DNA of 64,000 nucleotides from Tubulanus polymorphus (lineage: Eukaryota; Nemertea; Palaeonemertea; Tubulaniformes; Tubulanidae): contig NC_134029.1 of NCBI RefSeq assembly GCF_964204645.1, forward strand, positions 3,977,001-4,041,000. Direction: 5' to 3'. This document shows positions 36,251-50,100 of this stretch, piece after piece. Made by a program: the position numbers and the translations under genes. Position 1 is the stretch's first letter, and every line of letters begins with the position of its first letter. Below the pieces are notes generated by a model. That model made no database searches, was not told the origin of the DNA, and saw only the letters and a list, made by a program, of their open reading frames with translations.

Positions 36251-36333
36251 TTTATATACACAATAAGAACGGCTATTTGCCGGTAAGCTCAGGTAACGAG
36301 AGGGGCGGGACCGGCGGGCGCTCGCCGACCAAT
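36251..36333 (-). promoter_or_regulatory. rx core promoter candidate (TATA, GC box, CCAAT)
   Basis: Reading the minus strand, TATATAAA occupies 36258-36251, about 205 nt upstream of the rx ATG. Further upstream are a GC box GGGGCGGGA (plus strand, 36302-36310) and a CCAAT on the plus strand at 36329-36333. The GC-rich patch stands out from AT-rich surroundings. A T-rich acceptor-like TTTTCAG just before the ATG would also permit a 5' UTR intron. Confidence 0.5.
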
Positions 36334-37462
36334 AAGCTCGTTATACCGCCGTTACTTGATGGGCTCATAAGCGTGAGTTGGTTTGCATTAAAGAACTCGC
36401 AATAAGAAACATATTAAATGCCTAATGGGGCAAACTGTAACTGAATAGAACAAGCAACTCGGTATAGTTAACCGTAGACAATAGCTGGGTATGTCGTGGG
36501 TCGCTAATACCATTAATGTTTAAAGCCAAACATCGCCCAATATTAGAAATGATTGTAGTCGATTTGAATCACTGATTATCCGTACACCATGGCTTCTATC
36601 TATTTGTGACCTTACCAACAATTTACTCCCTGAAAATCGCTTAACTTCACGTTTAGTTTGTTCAGAAAAGTTGAATTTACCAAACTAATCGAAAGTAAGA
36701 AAAATCCGTAGGATTTAGTTTTTTGATCAGCGAACACATGGACATTTTGAGTCCATTAAAGGATCTTTTCAAAAGCAAATGCAATATGGACACATTGCTA
36801 TTGTGGTGGTTGGGTGCGGAGTCTGGGTATATGAAAACTGATAGGTAAATTCATATGACAGCGCAGATAATACTTGGGTGTCCACAATATCACTTGGACA
36901 GGCTGGGCGAGATAGTCGAACGAGATAAAGTGCGCGAATGAATACTTCCCTAAAAGCGTCGCGTTGAAGATAACATCGAATCCAGTCTTTCTTTTCAAAT
37001 AATTTGCGCTACTGTCGATTTAATTACGGTTCAGTATTGTAACGAAGCGATGGTCTCCACCATTTTCTATCTCGGTCTTGTCGCGTTCTAATTGGCGACT
37101 AATTATTTGGTTCGTGCACGGCGCAGACCAGTCTTTTGTACGAGTTAGCGATGGAACTACGACAATATTCAACTGTTTCTCTGTCGGTGTAAACTGTCAA
37201 TCAATAGTCGTTAAAGTGCGACAGATACGATGTGCCTAATTGAAAGTTAAAAAATAAATTCAACCACACCATTGTGCCTTCAAATATCGTTAAAACCGCG
37301 TAACGATTCTTTTGCATTATGCAGTGTTGATACGAAAGATATTCTATTTACAGATCGATTTTTCTCATCATAGATACTGAGTGAAAATCTGACAATGTCA
37401 TCAAAATATTGGTCAAAGCAATTCTGAGGAAGTCGACCCTCATTTCAAGCGGTAAAAATCTG

Positions 37463-37534
37463 TGCGTTCGCCGGGAATCGAACCCGGATCCATTGCTTGG
37501 AAGGCAACGATGCTAACCTTTACACCACGAACGC
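37463..37534 (-). tRNA. tRNA-Gly(TCC), copy 2
   Basis: Base-for-base identical to the tRNA at 21664-21735, with the same acceptor pair GCGTTCG/CGAACGC, anticodon loop CTTCCAA and discriminator A. It has its own downstream T5 terminator. A few flanking bases on each side (CAG after the 3' end, AACTG before the 5' end on the minus strand) are also shared with copy 1. It lies inside the rx-hbn intergenic interval. Confidence 0.97.
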
Positions 37535-37818
37535 CAGTTGTCGCGCTGACTGTGTTTGACAGATCAGATTTTATGGAGCTATACGTCGCGCTCTTACACG
37601 AAAGGCCAATCACGCGGGAATATTTGAGTTCTTGAGCGAACTTTAAAACCATCGTGTTCAATTTGATATGATGGTTTTTATGACCGCGTACCGTTCGGAG
37701 GATTTCTCAGTCGAAACTTGGTTTGATATAATCTGTTGGTTACGTTTTACTCGAGACTCGAAATTAGTTCTTTTTTCAATGATTAAGTATTGAATGAAAT
37801 ATCTACCCACAGATAGAG

Positions 37819-37954
37819 ACCTGGGGCCGGTTGCATAGTAATGACTTAGATTTAAGACCAACTTAGTTCTATAGCCAATCTAGCAACTTAAGACCAGTCT
37901 TAAGATTTAAGACCACTTTTGGACTTAAGTCACGACCGTGCAACTGGCACCTGG
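37819..37954. mobile_element. MITE-like element with GGCCGGTTGCA termini
   Basis: Imperfect terminal inverted repeats: GGCCGGTTGCATAG at the left (from 37825) and its approximate complement CCGTGCAACTGGC at the right (to 37948). Short CTTAAG/TTAAGAC palindromic motifs recur inside. The hexamer ACCTGG flanks both ends (37819-37824 and 37949-37954) and may be a target-site duplication. Non-coding, about 124 nt between flanks. Elements with this sort of terminus are common in marine invertebrate genomes. Confidence 0.6.
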
Positions 37955-39394
37955 TTCCAGTTCAACAGATCCGATTTAGAGTTAGATTTACTCTATTTTC
38001 AATGAGTAAACCCCGAGTCAAACCTTTACTCAAAACTGGGCAAAGAGTGTTCTCGGGAAAACCTTTCGTTTTCGACATTTGTTCCAGTAGTTGATTTTGA
38101 TTTTAGTTGAAAGATCGCCACACGAAAACAACATGTGAGGTTCATGAGTCGTCATTTCCACAAATATCTACCGGACTCGGTCTGTAATTATGTGATTAAT
38201 ACTGTCAGGTGAAATTACAGTACGCACCACGTCGTCAGTCATTATAAGATATATATTTACTTCAAAAACTGTCCCCACGAGACCGAACCCAGCAGGTGAA
38301 TAAATTAATTCATTAATTTGTTTGCAAGAAATGATTTAGGTTTCACGGTTTGGTTAGCGTCAGTGGCTAGAAGCGAATATCCCAGACCACACGACGGGTG
38401 ACCACCGATTATACTACGGGTAATGCATAATATACACACTGCAAACTCTATCATCGATGTCGTTGAAATTGCGTAAAATCCTCTTGTGGTCGCGAAACAA
38501 AATTCCAACTGGGAATTTCACGATACTAAGAATTATACAAAATATGTGATAACATGTCTCCTCCGCGAACACGCCTACGATATCAAATGAAAACCTCATA
38601 CCGTATGATCATTTTTATTTAATTGGGAAATTCTCTCTCAAGAGCGTGACTACCGTATCTTCTAGATGTGCCGAATACTCTGAATCGCTCATGGTGGCCG
38701 AATAGCTCATTATTTGAACATTAGTTGTTGTCGGAATTTTAGTTCAACTTAAATCTACAAATATGCCACCATTTACAGAATTCGTCGTTATTCATTCGTC
38801 AAAAAAGCCCGAGCCTCTAGAGACAGATTACCAACTAAATTGGCGCCAATAAGAGGATAAAAGTCTACTCTCAAGAAACGACCAGCAAAATATTGTATCA
38901 CGGAAATCCCCGGAGGCGCTTCACCGAATTTATTAATCTAAAAATTGACAGATTCTTTACAAAGGTTATAACGATATGAAATGAGAAAACCTGGCCCGGA
39001 GCTATGTTTATAGGTTTCAAGAAGCTATAGCATTCTAGGGGTATAGGCTACGACGACACAATCACACTCGTGAAATCTACGTACGTGTTTTATTCGAGAA
39101 TAACAGATTTCCACAATGAAACTTATTTGTGAAGCGCAGCGTGTTGCCTCCGCGTTTTCATTATCCCACCTACAAGTTTAGTATTATCTTACTGAAAAAA
39201 ATATAGTCGAAACATTCATCGGGCGTTCGTCCATTTTTCGGTTGTAAAAATATAGGCCGTTATTTCTTTAACCTTTGTCAACTTGAGCTTTTTTAGTATT
39301 CTCGACCCGATTTCCAATTAAGGAACATGTAGGTGTTGGATGGATACGTCACATGAGCACATTTTTGTTTGGTTGTCGACTGACGTAAACATCA

Positions 39395-39555
39395 GGGCTG
39401 GGTTTCATAGATGTGGAAGAAAAATAGTCCCTGGGAACATTTTGAAATTTGTCCGTTATAACCATGGTTTCTCATTGTTACTATGGTGGTTGTCACCCAG
39501 ATTGAGGATTTACCCCTAGGGATAACTTTGATACCCAGTCTATGAAACTGGGCCC
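39395..39555. mobile_element. MITE-like element with GGGCYSRGTTTCATAGA termini
   Basis: About 161 nt bounded by inverted repeats: GGGCTGGGTTTCATAGA on the left and, reading inward from the right, GGGCCCAGTTTCATAGA (14 of 17 identical). The inside is non-coding with further short dyads such as CCCTGGGAAC and CCCCTAGGGAT. No clear target-site duplication is visible. A non-autonomous DNA transposon is the best reading. Confidence 0.65.
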
Positions 39556-39731
39556 AGATATGGAAGATTTACAGAGACTAGTCAGTACGAATGATTGCTT
39601 CTGTTCATTAAATCAATGCAAGCAATATGATTTTGTCAAACGATCGTATCGTAATCAGTTTAAAACCCACTATAAACAAAATTCAAATGATTAAAAACGA
39701 ATCGCATTTGTCAAGCGTTAAAATCAAATTT

Positions 39732-39768
39732 CCCGACGTTTCGAACTCTCACTAGAGATCATCGTCAG
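39732..39768 (-). ncRNA. Hammerhead-ribozyme-like motif, Penelope-type retroelement remnant
   Basis: On the minus strand CTGACGA (39768-39762) fits the hammerhead CUGANGA box. It is followed by a short stem-loop ATCTC-TAGT-GAGAG and then CGAAACGTC, which fits GAAA plus a GUC-type site. Penelope-like retroelements are known to carry such minimal hammerheads in their terminal repeats. No reverse transcriptase or GIY-YIG domain is nearby, so this would be a solo remnant. Bulged bases at the foot of stem II make activity doubtful. Confidence 0.4.
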
Positions 39769-40753
39769 GTGAGATGGTAAAACTAGTGACGAGGGGTACA
39801 TATACAGTGGGAAACAAATTTAATTGGTAAATATCTGAGTGAGTAGTAATTAGCGGGTAGCTGCAGTGTATATTTTGCCGTAAATTGATAAGAATATAGT
39901 TCCGGAGCCTTTTCATAGATGTCGCTGGTGTATAAGCTCTCGCGGCGCGCTCCTCAAATGAATTAGATTTAGCGTGTATAACGCCGACGGTTATTCTAAA
40001 CTAATGCCTTGTTCGAGTGACATCCCGCATTTTCTCGTGACTAACGAATCGTGAATATCGTTCGATTAAATCTTTATTTTCAATAGAAACTGAAATTAGC
40101 TCCAACGAAATTACACTGGCTTAGCAAAAACGAGTTTTCTGTAAGCGAATAAATTTCGACGGCCCGATAATTACTAGGGAGGGATAGACTTTTTATACCG
40201 GTTTGCTGGTTTAAAGAAACTCTGGCGCCACAAACTTTTGGCGAATTATCAACAATGAAACGATATATTGACGCTAAACTTTCGTCTTTAAATACCGAAA
40301 CAAATAGTTGGTATTTCCTTACTCTTAATTCGCTATCAAAATAACGCCATATTCGTTGAAATACGCGAATAGCTGCTTTTTCCATTCACAAGTAACAAAT
40401 GGATATTCAAATGAAAGAGATATTTGATGCAGTAGTTAACAATACTTTGGCAAATAGAAAACATTATTTGGTGATGGGTACCGTTTGTGTCTCGTATCGT
40501 TATCGTAGGAGCGTCCGATTCACATCTGCCTTTTCATACATGCATAAAGAAAAGAACCACCGTGAACTGAATCATAAATATCACCGACTCAACGGGATCA
40601 GATCAGATGGGTGTGTCCAGCGACAGAAGAAAATAACTGAAAATGGTAAATTGATATTTACAGATTCAATCATTTCATTTATCTGTGCATCAAGTTGAAT
40701 AGGGTCTGTATTCAATGTAAAGGCTGGTGAAAATGAATGTGTATGAACGTTTC

Positions 40754-41110
40754 GGCTTTTAAGGTCATAAGTTATATCTAAACTTCGCCAGTTGTCCAGT
40801 GTCTTAATTTACAATATCTTGTATTTCCTTGTCATTGTAGATTAATTCGTAAATGAAATATGTATAAAATTGTCCAGCTTCATTTTTACCCCAATAATTC
40901 GAACTATACGTAGTTCGAACAACGCAGAAAAACTATAGCAATATATTGCAACTTGTGTGAAGAATTGTCATGAATTGCGAGAATATGTGGGCTTTTGGGC
41001 CTTTGGTTTATAAAAGTTATCTTCTAACTTCACCAGTTATCCAGCATTTTATTCCTTCGACTTCTCTCGGTAAATTGATTCGTAAATAAAACGTATACAT
41101 ATTCTAGTAT
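40754..41110. repeat. Degenerate direct repeat, about 235-nt period
   Basis: Two diverged copies begin near 40754 and 40989. Shared blocks in the same order include GGCTTTT, AACTTC(G/A)CCAGTT(G/A)TCCAG and GATTCGTAAAT(G/A)AAA followed by a CGTATA-like end. An old tandem duplication in rx-hbn intergenic DNA; no coding content. Confidence 0.55.
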
Positions 41111-44100
41111 CTACGATTTCAAGGTTCTCTATCATCGCGTTTATTTCTCGCCTTAAACTCATCTCGATTGACACCGAGTAGACCATCAAATCTCCATCAA
41201 ACAATTTCTCTACGCTGTCTCTTCTCGTCTGCTCAGCGCGGCGGCAAAAGCTTATCGATTTCCCGCCAAATTGGATTGTTTCATTTGCCTCGTTATCAAA
41301 TCATCGTAGCGAACTCAAACGCTCGGATAATAGAATAAATGATTAAATACACGGCTATAAAGCCTTGTATTTCGACTCGTTTGTAGCGATAACGCAATTT
41401 CGCCCAACTCAAAGACGATCTATATTGAGTAATTGAGGGAATTGCTTGGAAATTGGTGTTTGATTGGACTGTACGGTAAATTAGAATCCAATTTGCCAGT
41501 TTCGGCGAAGATAGGCGACTTTTGGTGCTAGCGAGTCTCGTTGAAGTGGTCTAGTCGTAAAGAAATTGTCGAGAAAATTGGAGCTTTTACAATGAACACA
41601 CGCATCGAGGATACACAGATGAATGAAACGTTGAGAACTACCTTCATTAGAATCGTATTGACGACCGGGTTTTGCGAAATGGAGACACTGGAAATTCGGG
41701 AAATTTCGCTGAAACGGGGATCTAAATCTCACGTAATAGACAGCGGACAATGGACGGAAATTCAAAATTACCAGCAATTGATAGAATTCAGTTAGACCCA
41801 ACTCATCCTTAATAGAGACTTGAAGCCTAACTATACATGGCTCTAAACGCGGCCCTATGATATATATATATCGATGTTATTTATGCAATATGTAGTATCG
41901 GTTCGAGATATTATCACCAGGTGTCGCCAGTAGGGAGATCCTCGAGGCAGCGGTGATTATCTTGTCAGCAGAAATAATATCGTCTGCGATAATAATACGC
42001 TTACTGATTCATATCAGCGACAAATTCGCCAGATTAGTTCGACTCGAGCCCGCGGCGAGAAAATACCACATCATCAACGGTGGTCGTAAAATATTGGAAA
42101 TAAATTCAGCAAATAGAATCGAGACTAATGTAGAATTTTTGGCCGTTATTTATTTATGGTCTATTCACACGTATTCTATTCACAGTTATAAGAAACTTTT
42201 TTTTCTGTAACCTGTCACCAAACACACGGTCTGAGATGCGAAGTTTCGATTGTTAAGGGTAACTTGTCATCATATCTTTATGAACTTATTTCATATCGAT
42301 AACCAAGCGAACGACCCACCTTTTTAGACCATAGAGCCATTTTCAGATAGGGAAAATATTTCGTAAATGAAGCAATGTTTCCATTGATCTAAGACAACTA
42401 TTTAGATTTTAATATATGCACATATTAAATATCAATTAGACTATGGCCTAGGTTGGTTGCTACGTTGAAATCTGTGGATATGGGCCTTTAAAACAGAAAT
42501 TTGACACCTTGAAAATTGCTGGGGACGCCCAGATAACCGTATGTTTACTTGAATATACCTGATTGGAAGTAACGACTCAGCACTGACTACGAATAACACT
42601 GCTATGACTCATCTTACTTTTCACCGATAACTTCGTAAGAAACTGACATTTCACGAAGACCAATGATCTCGGTAAAAAACGAGACTAATGGCAAGAGTTC
42701 GACTGGTTAATCTTGCAATCTAATTTCTCAATATATAGGGGAAATGTTTAATTGACCCAGTACTGGTTTCCGATTATCCTTGCGACTGATCAAAAATTTA
42801 TCGAATGAAAAGTTGCGTTGAAACCTATTTGAAATGCGGCAATATAATGCAATCATAAAGATCCAAATATCAATTGTTTTGCTGTAATAGAATTTTAACG
42901 ATCCCGCTTAGAATGAATACAGAATCCACCTTGGTGCAACGTGCAGCACGCGAGGCGAATTTTATTTCGTGATGTTCAGCGGCAACACCTGTCTAAAGTA
43001 CACATAACTAATCAGGTTTCATTAAATACCAAACATAACAAATTCTCCTCCGTATTGATTTTCGTTCGTTCCTTGTTTTTCAGGCACCCGTCGTAATTAC
43101 GGCGCTACGAGCGATGATGAACGATCGATAGTCATGCGATTAGCGTCGTTTGTTTTTTGAACAGGTGTTTATAAATAAATTATTGCCGAACCTTCGTTTG
43201 ACGTCGTAATTGGAATTTTCGTGCGGATTATTAGCGTAACTCGGTTAATGCGCGCAATTAGAAATGAGAAATTGAAAAATTTCACCCGCAACACCGAACG
43301 CCTACCGCCATCATCGCTATGGTAATCTCATGATTGAGTTTTCGATGAAAAAATATATCTCGGTCGTTCTATTTGAATATTGGTTGATTATGATCGCAGT
43401 AGCCATACTTCATCATTTTTACCGGAAGTATCTATTGGCGTCATTCTTGAATTTCACACCATCAAGTGGCAAGGTGCTTCTCATTTTTATCCTATAAGTT
43501 TCTTAACTCAGAGAACTGGTGAAAATGGCAATTTTCTCCCATTTATCATCAATATGATGCCATTCTATACCTTAAAATGACAACGCAAGAATTTCAAGTG
43601 TAGTCTGTGTGTAACGCGCTAATCAGTTAAAATCTTGCTTATAATTGATTGTTAAATACGGTAATGGGTAAACTACTTGACAACAGCAAGTCGGTTATGG
43701 CGTTTATGGGAAGCTAATGAAAACATTATATTCTGATAAAGATCCAATATTGGCAGAGCAGTTAGACGTACAACGTAGCCGTAATCTACATCAAGATTAG
43801 TTTTGAAGTAGCCAATTAATGGTGACGCAGTTACTTCCACGAGGACACATTATCAGACAAGATCTCTGGCTGCGCGGCACGATGTGTAATAATCGGAAAT
43901 GTGTCGACCAGACCTGAAAGGAGATAGATCGTAAATATAGCTACAAAGCAGCGCTAACGGGTTTTCTGCCAACTACATCACCGGGGCTAGAAATTACAAA
44001 ATGAGAACCAGTTCCGAGCACCACCTGGCGATCAAATCCTTTTGTATCTTTATTGATTCGCAGTTGGTCACGAATTGACGTTCGTATTTTCTAAGCATCG

Positions 44101-47100
44101 AAATACATCTTCTTCACCGAGATAACTAGTTTTCATTTATTCCCCGAATTTTTTTACTAAAAGGAAACAAAGGCAATATGTGTTCTATTCCGCAGCGCCG
44201 CTTCATACTGAGACAACGCTGCGGATGCAATTTTGACGTCGTTTTCTGGTTAACGTATGTCCGGGTGCAACGTCAGAAAACGCGCCGCATATTAACTAAT
44301 AAATTGATATCTTTACGTCGTGTCAATATTTACCCCGGCTAATTTTCCAATTTGGTCGATTTCGTAGTAGATCCTAAATTGCCTCTAAGCTCTTGATGGG
44401 AGAATATAGTCTTTGATAATGATCACGAAATTCATATGTGAAGATATGTCAATATTTGCCGATACGGCGTCGCGAGATGGTCGACCAATCGAAGCGCGAA
44501 TTACCAGCCTGAGCTAGCGACAGATCCACGCTTGTGCAAATTAAAGACCGAAATTAAGGGATACTCGAAACAGGCAAAGACGCGTGTCTGGGGATTAATT
44601 TTGAAAGCTTACAATTAATTTCGCTCCTTGCTCCGCATATCGCTCGAAGCTAATAGAATTCTTGGCGAGGATGGGCGCTGAGTACTTTGATTCTCTATTC
44701 CGTGTCGTCTGTGTCGATACCGTGCGGAGAGGCGGTTCACGTGTCGACCATCAGATAACGCCACCTAGCGATTGATTATTTACATCAGTACAGAATGAAG
44801 ACACAACCTTATATCCCAACATTTTTGAATCGAAAGCTTTTATTCAGAAGCATTTGAATTTCAACCGTTTTCTCAATCCAGTTAAAATCTTTAAGTTACT
44901 CGAAACCGTTAGCTGTTAACGTATGATATCATAGCTATTTTGTTCCGGGCAAAACTTTATACTTAACTTAAATATGTCTTAAGGATACGGGGATAATAGA
45001 CCGAATAGTTTAAAATCAGGGCTTTTTATTAGTCGGCCATATTCCATGTTTTAAGTTTTCTAAAACTTTAAAACCTCTTCGCCGTGTATGTGTACACCGA
45101 TACATAGAAACAGGTATAATATATAAACTGAAACAAAAAGTAGAAGGGGAATGAAAGGCTTGGGCAGAAAAAAGAGAAAATATCATTTGCAACTGACATC
45201 CGCGTGTACGAAGTTTGGTTCGACTAGTTGTAGTACCGCGCAAATAATTTCATTTCGACGAACCAAAAGAAATCTATAAAACAAGTCGTTAAAGTTGAAT
45301 GCCGCCGGGCAACATCATAACCCAAGTAACGAGCTGCTAAATGTGAGTTACTTTAAAATGCATAACACAATCACAATAATATGTCGTCTTGGCGCGTTTA
45401 GCCAATAACGTCTAAATCAAGCAAAGATTGGATAGGCTTTTCGTAATTTCACAGAATTGATTCGGTTGAGCATCGTTCTCCGGTAAGCCCTACAAGCGTC
45501 GATTGGTTTTTTTTCGTAAATCGTATCAGAGCTCAGAAATCCATTAGTTAGTGCATTAAGGAGCAAATAAAGTAATGAACATAGCCAGGAATTAATAAAA
45601 ACCTCATTGGCAGCTGCAGACCGTTAATTCAGCCGCAATTACATCTGAAATTTCAGATATTTGTACAGCCGAGAAGGCTTGATTGCTGGCTTAAGGCGCT
45701 ATCTAATCGGCAATGAAGTTTTTCATATTTTATACGCGGAAAAGTTTTCGCGCTCGCGCCATTCTGCGGAAGCGCCCGGGGAAATTTTCTCCGATTGGAT
45801 ATTTGTGACAATATCAGTGTGTTCCTAACTTAAACATAATTTGTAAGGGTGTTATATAAGCTGCTTCCAGGTAAACCTTTTAAAATAAATCAATTGCCTA
45901 TGATTTACAAGTCATTTTCTAGAATGAAGAAATGTGAACATTTTGGTTTTCTTATTTTTCGTTTAAGGTCACTGGTCTTGGACTAACGCTACAAATATGA
46001 CACAAAAAGTTCGAGTAATGTAATAGCAACCATGCTGAATACAACGCCACACGTCCAACAAACGCAAATTTAGATTCGGGCGTCATTTTGACGAGTTAAT
46101 ATTTAAATGATGGAATATTTCAGTATTGCTAAGGACTGTGACATGAACCACAAAGCTCAGAAATCTTCGGTAATTAATTACTGTCTTGGAGCGATAAAGC
46201 GAATAAATAAAGCAAATCATGATTGTGCAACGTTCGTGGAATGTGAATATTGGAAGCAATATCTGCGGGCTGAATAGCTAAATCAGCCTAATCACCGCCA
46301 GTATAGACAGTAGCAATTAATCCGCGTAGTAAACTTGATAGAATAACTGTCGTTGAGAATGTGGAGAATGTACGACTCGAACTTGTCTCACTTGAATTAT
46401 ATTTGATTCGTTACTAAGGATCCTAACAACTCATTTCCTTTCTGTATATACACCATCACCATATCGGTGATTAGGTATATCATGAACTCTTGTTTATGCG
46501 TCCATGGGCATGTAGATGAGATGACTTGACCACCTACATGACATGACTGTGTCCCAAATGAATATAGATTCATGGAACTACCTTGTTCATTCAATTATAT
46601 GGATGTTATTGTTTAAACTTATTGGCTTATTCGTGAAAAGTGTCATCATACGTACGTTGAGTAGCTCTGATTACTGAAATTTTGGATCTTCAAAGGTTTC
46701 AAGCAGTTTTAAGTTAGTTTGGTTTCAGTATCAATGATTTATGATATGAATAGCTAAGTGTGACATGAACGATCCCACGTGTTTCTTGTACGCATATCTG
46801 AAAAGTATGTACATCATTTTGAAACGTTTCAGTTTTTTGCACTCCGTTAGTTTCATGATTCTAGTCTGTCCTGACAATATTGAGTTGTTATATGGCGTTT
46901 CGTTACTTTGCGTCGGGGTTATTGATAAAACTAACATTATGTTTCACAAAGAATCCGTCTTTTCATCGCTGCGAATCTCATCAGTTTGCGTTTATCAAGT
47001 AATCACTATCGCGTTTCAAGATGTGGTTTAGCTTTACTTTTTGTCCGCGATAAATAGGCAATCATCGAGAATAACGCTAATCTCAGTCGATCTCCTCTGA

Positions 47101-50100
47101 CAAGATCGATACGGCTCCCAGTTCTCTCAGACTGGGGAGTATAATCCTGTCTCTCTCACGGTATCGATGGCACGCATTCCGAGAGCGCTTAGGCCGCAAA
47201 CGGTAGTCAGAAAAGCGAGGCCCCGCGCGTTACGAATACACGTGTTATACCATATCAGGATCAAACGCCTTTGCAGTATCGACGAAAATAGCGCGCCGTC
47301 TGCGATTGTTGGCATAAATGGATACTTCGATTTTGCTCTCGACTCACAATGGAATCGATGCAGGAATTAGATATCAGATAAACCTGATCAAATATAGTGG
47401 TTAAATCGACAGCGATTCCTCAATCTCTCTCGCGACACGACACAAATCGATCAGGTCTATATTAATAGCGAATTATATAATGTTTCTATTTATCGTTTGT
47501 GTGATTCCTCTCCACGTGATATCGGATCATTTCGTGTTTACCCACATTCGACGAGCGGCGCTTCATTAGTCACCATTGTCGTCGGGGATTTTGTTCCCAA
47601 TGAAAATTGTGGCAGTTTAAATTGCATTTACTGCCGTTATTATAAACACGTTTGTTCGTACGTTTGAATATATACATACGTGTACGTGCTGATATCTATT
47701 TATTCGTACTATATCAGAGAATCCACCCGTATTCCATCCGTAATAATTCATTACCATGAAACATAATTAATACCTATGGCGCGTACTTTTGAATACACTC
47801 CCTCGCAAATGAACATCTGAAATCACAAAAGATCTTCATCCATACGCGTCTGCCACGAGTCCTATGAAACACTCAATTGCAATATTTAACCCAATTTCAA
47901 ATCGTGTTGGTCAATACGAAGTTTGTGACCTTCCTATCATGGTTTAATGATTTGAATTTTTACCGAAAAAAAATACGAAATGAAATAATTTTTCCAATCT
48001 ACACAAAAGTGTTTATACAGCTTTGTGTAAACAGAAAAAGAATCGAAACCAATTGAAACGAAACCGTGGAAACCCCGAAATTTCCAGAAAATAGCCACGG
48101 GCGTCGCCATCGGCTATCTTCACGATTTCTGAGATTCATTATTGGAAACAAAATATACCACTGATGGCGTGTATTTCATGTATCGTTAAATTCATTACCT
48201 AATCCACGTAATTCAACTAAAACGTTTATTTGTCGGCCATTGAAATTCGAATACCCCTTAATAAGCGGTATTATAGTGACTTTAAGATGATAATCTGTAC
48301 ACAATGCGTCCTATTACACGACACTCTAAGACGTTTTCCAAATCTATTCAATGTCTACGGGTTTGATAATTATTTCACCTGTTTTTACAAATTCGAGATT
48401 TAAATTAACCGATAATCGTATCGGGCCGAGTTTGTTGAATTATATAAGTCACTACAGGGAGCGAGGACCCCTATAGTTTTTACATATTGTTGACCATTGA
48501 TATCTGTTAAATCTCTACCATATTTTCTTTAACCTAATGTTCGTGTTGCCGCCTGTTCATGATTCTTGTTTTGACCGTGGCTAAGCGATCAGCATTTCCT
48601 CGCTTCCCAGTGTGGGTGTCGGTGACGCTATTACGCGGACGGACTATTAGTATTGAAACAAACTATCATTAGTCAATTTTATCGAAATCTAAAGGTGACA
48701 CTTTCAGCAGCACTTTCGGCAGCCTGAGGTCTCCACAGTGACAAAGAAGCTTATTGACGATTCGCACGTCGATTGTGGATCCTTTTTATTTTTTGTTTCT
48801 TTGTCAAAAGTGTTCTACCTACGACGAGTTTACTGATCTGTACATAATAATCACGGGAAAAAACGCGACGTACTTTTTCGGTCAATAGACATTAAAGAGA
48901 GTGTATACCGAATATTGCCAGGAATCATCACAGAACACACCAATAAAGCTCCGTCATCTTTGGTACGTTGCTTCCTCTCCGTATCTTCAATATCCGCCAA
49001 CTCAGGCTCTATCGGATGCATCGGCAAGCAGAGTCGGAAATGTACATTCTTCCCTCTAATGTAAACAATGCGGAATTTAATTAAAGGTCTTCTAACCGAA
49101 TATAAAGTCAGTTAATCTTAACGTACGGCTTTGATCGTTAATCGTGTTCGCTCGTCGTCTGACGAGAGATGCGGATTGTAAATATACATTCCATAACGAC
49201 ACAGCAGACACAAGTGCAGCCAGCAACATTAATTAAATTCCCATCAACTCGGCTTTAATCTAATGCGTACAAACGACACATCAAATTGAAATACGATGTT
49301 TGAGGTAGACGCCGGGATAAAAAAATGGAGCATTTATTTTTCCATAGCTTATCATCGATCAATTTCCGCTATGAATTTGTATTATTTCTAAATGACTCAG
49401 TAATTAAACGATATGTGGTCCCTAACCTCACCAAATTTATAGCCATCTGGCTCGGCCAAAAACGGGATTGTTGAAACCACTGGAGGAAAACTGATCAAAA
49501 ATGTTTCAAAACCCCGTTATAAAGTCAGATCCCTCGAAATATTAGATGAATTGCTTTTGAAATGATGTGGCAGATCGTATGTAGAGCAGTTGGTAACATA
49601 TACTATGATAGAACAGGTGAACAGGTGAATTTCAGTGGGTTTATTGTACAACAGGTGCTTTATTCAATAGAAACGACCCCCGTGAGTCTAACATGAGCGT
49701 GCGGTCAAAATCTTAATAATGCGTTTGTGATGATGGTTTTGAATATCAAATGACCAGTCGGGGTCACTAACCTAACTGACCGATTTAAATATGGTGGTCG
49801 ATGTTCCTTAAATCGGTCAATGCGCCACTGTGCAACAGATGCTCCAGTAGAACACCCTATTGTGTCTTAGAATACTGATGTCGAAGGACATGAATAAACG
49901 AACAATTGAAATGAAATATGGCAAGGCAAACCAGCTGGTGAAATTTTTTTCAGTTCATAAAAGTATGTTATGAGTACACTATTGAATAAATGTATACGAA
50001 CAGTTCCGAGGTAACTTAGATAAATTCTGGGTGACAAAGAGTTGGCAGAGGCTAATTGTTGTGATTGCGGTTACAGCTCAATCTGTTAGAAAGATTATCG

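Noticed and set aside
47127-47315. GC-richer minus-strand open frame in the rx-hbn gap, beginning MPTIADGALFSS
   Set aside because: No family is recognised, there are no supporting splice partners, and both strands are open because of base composition. A protein search would settle it.
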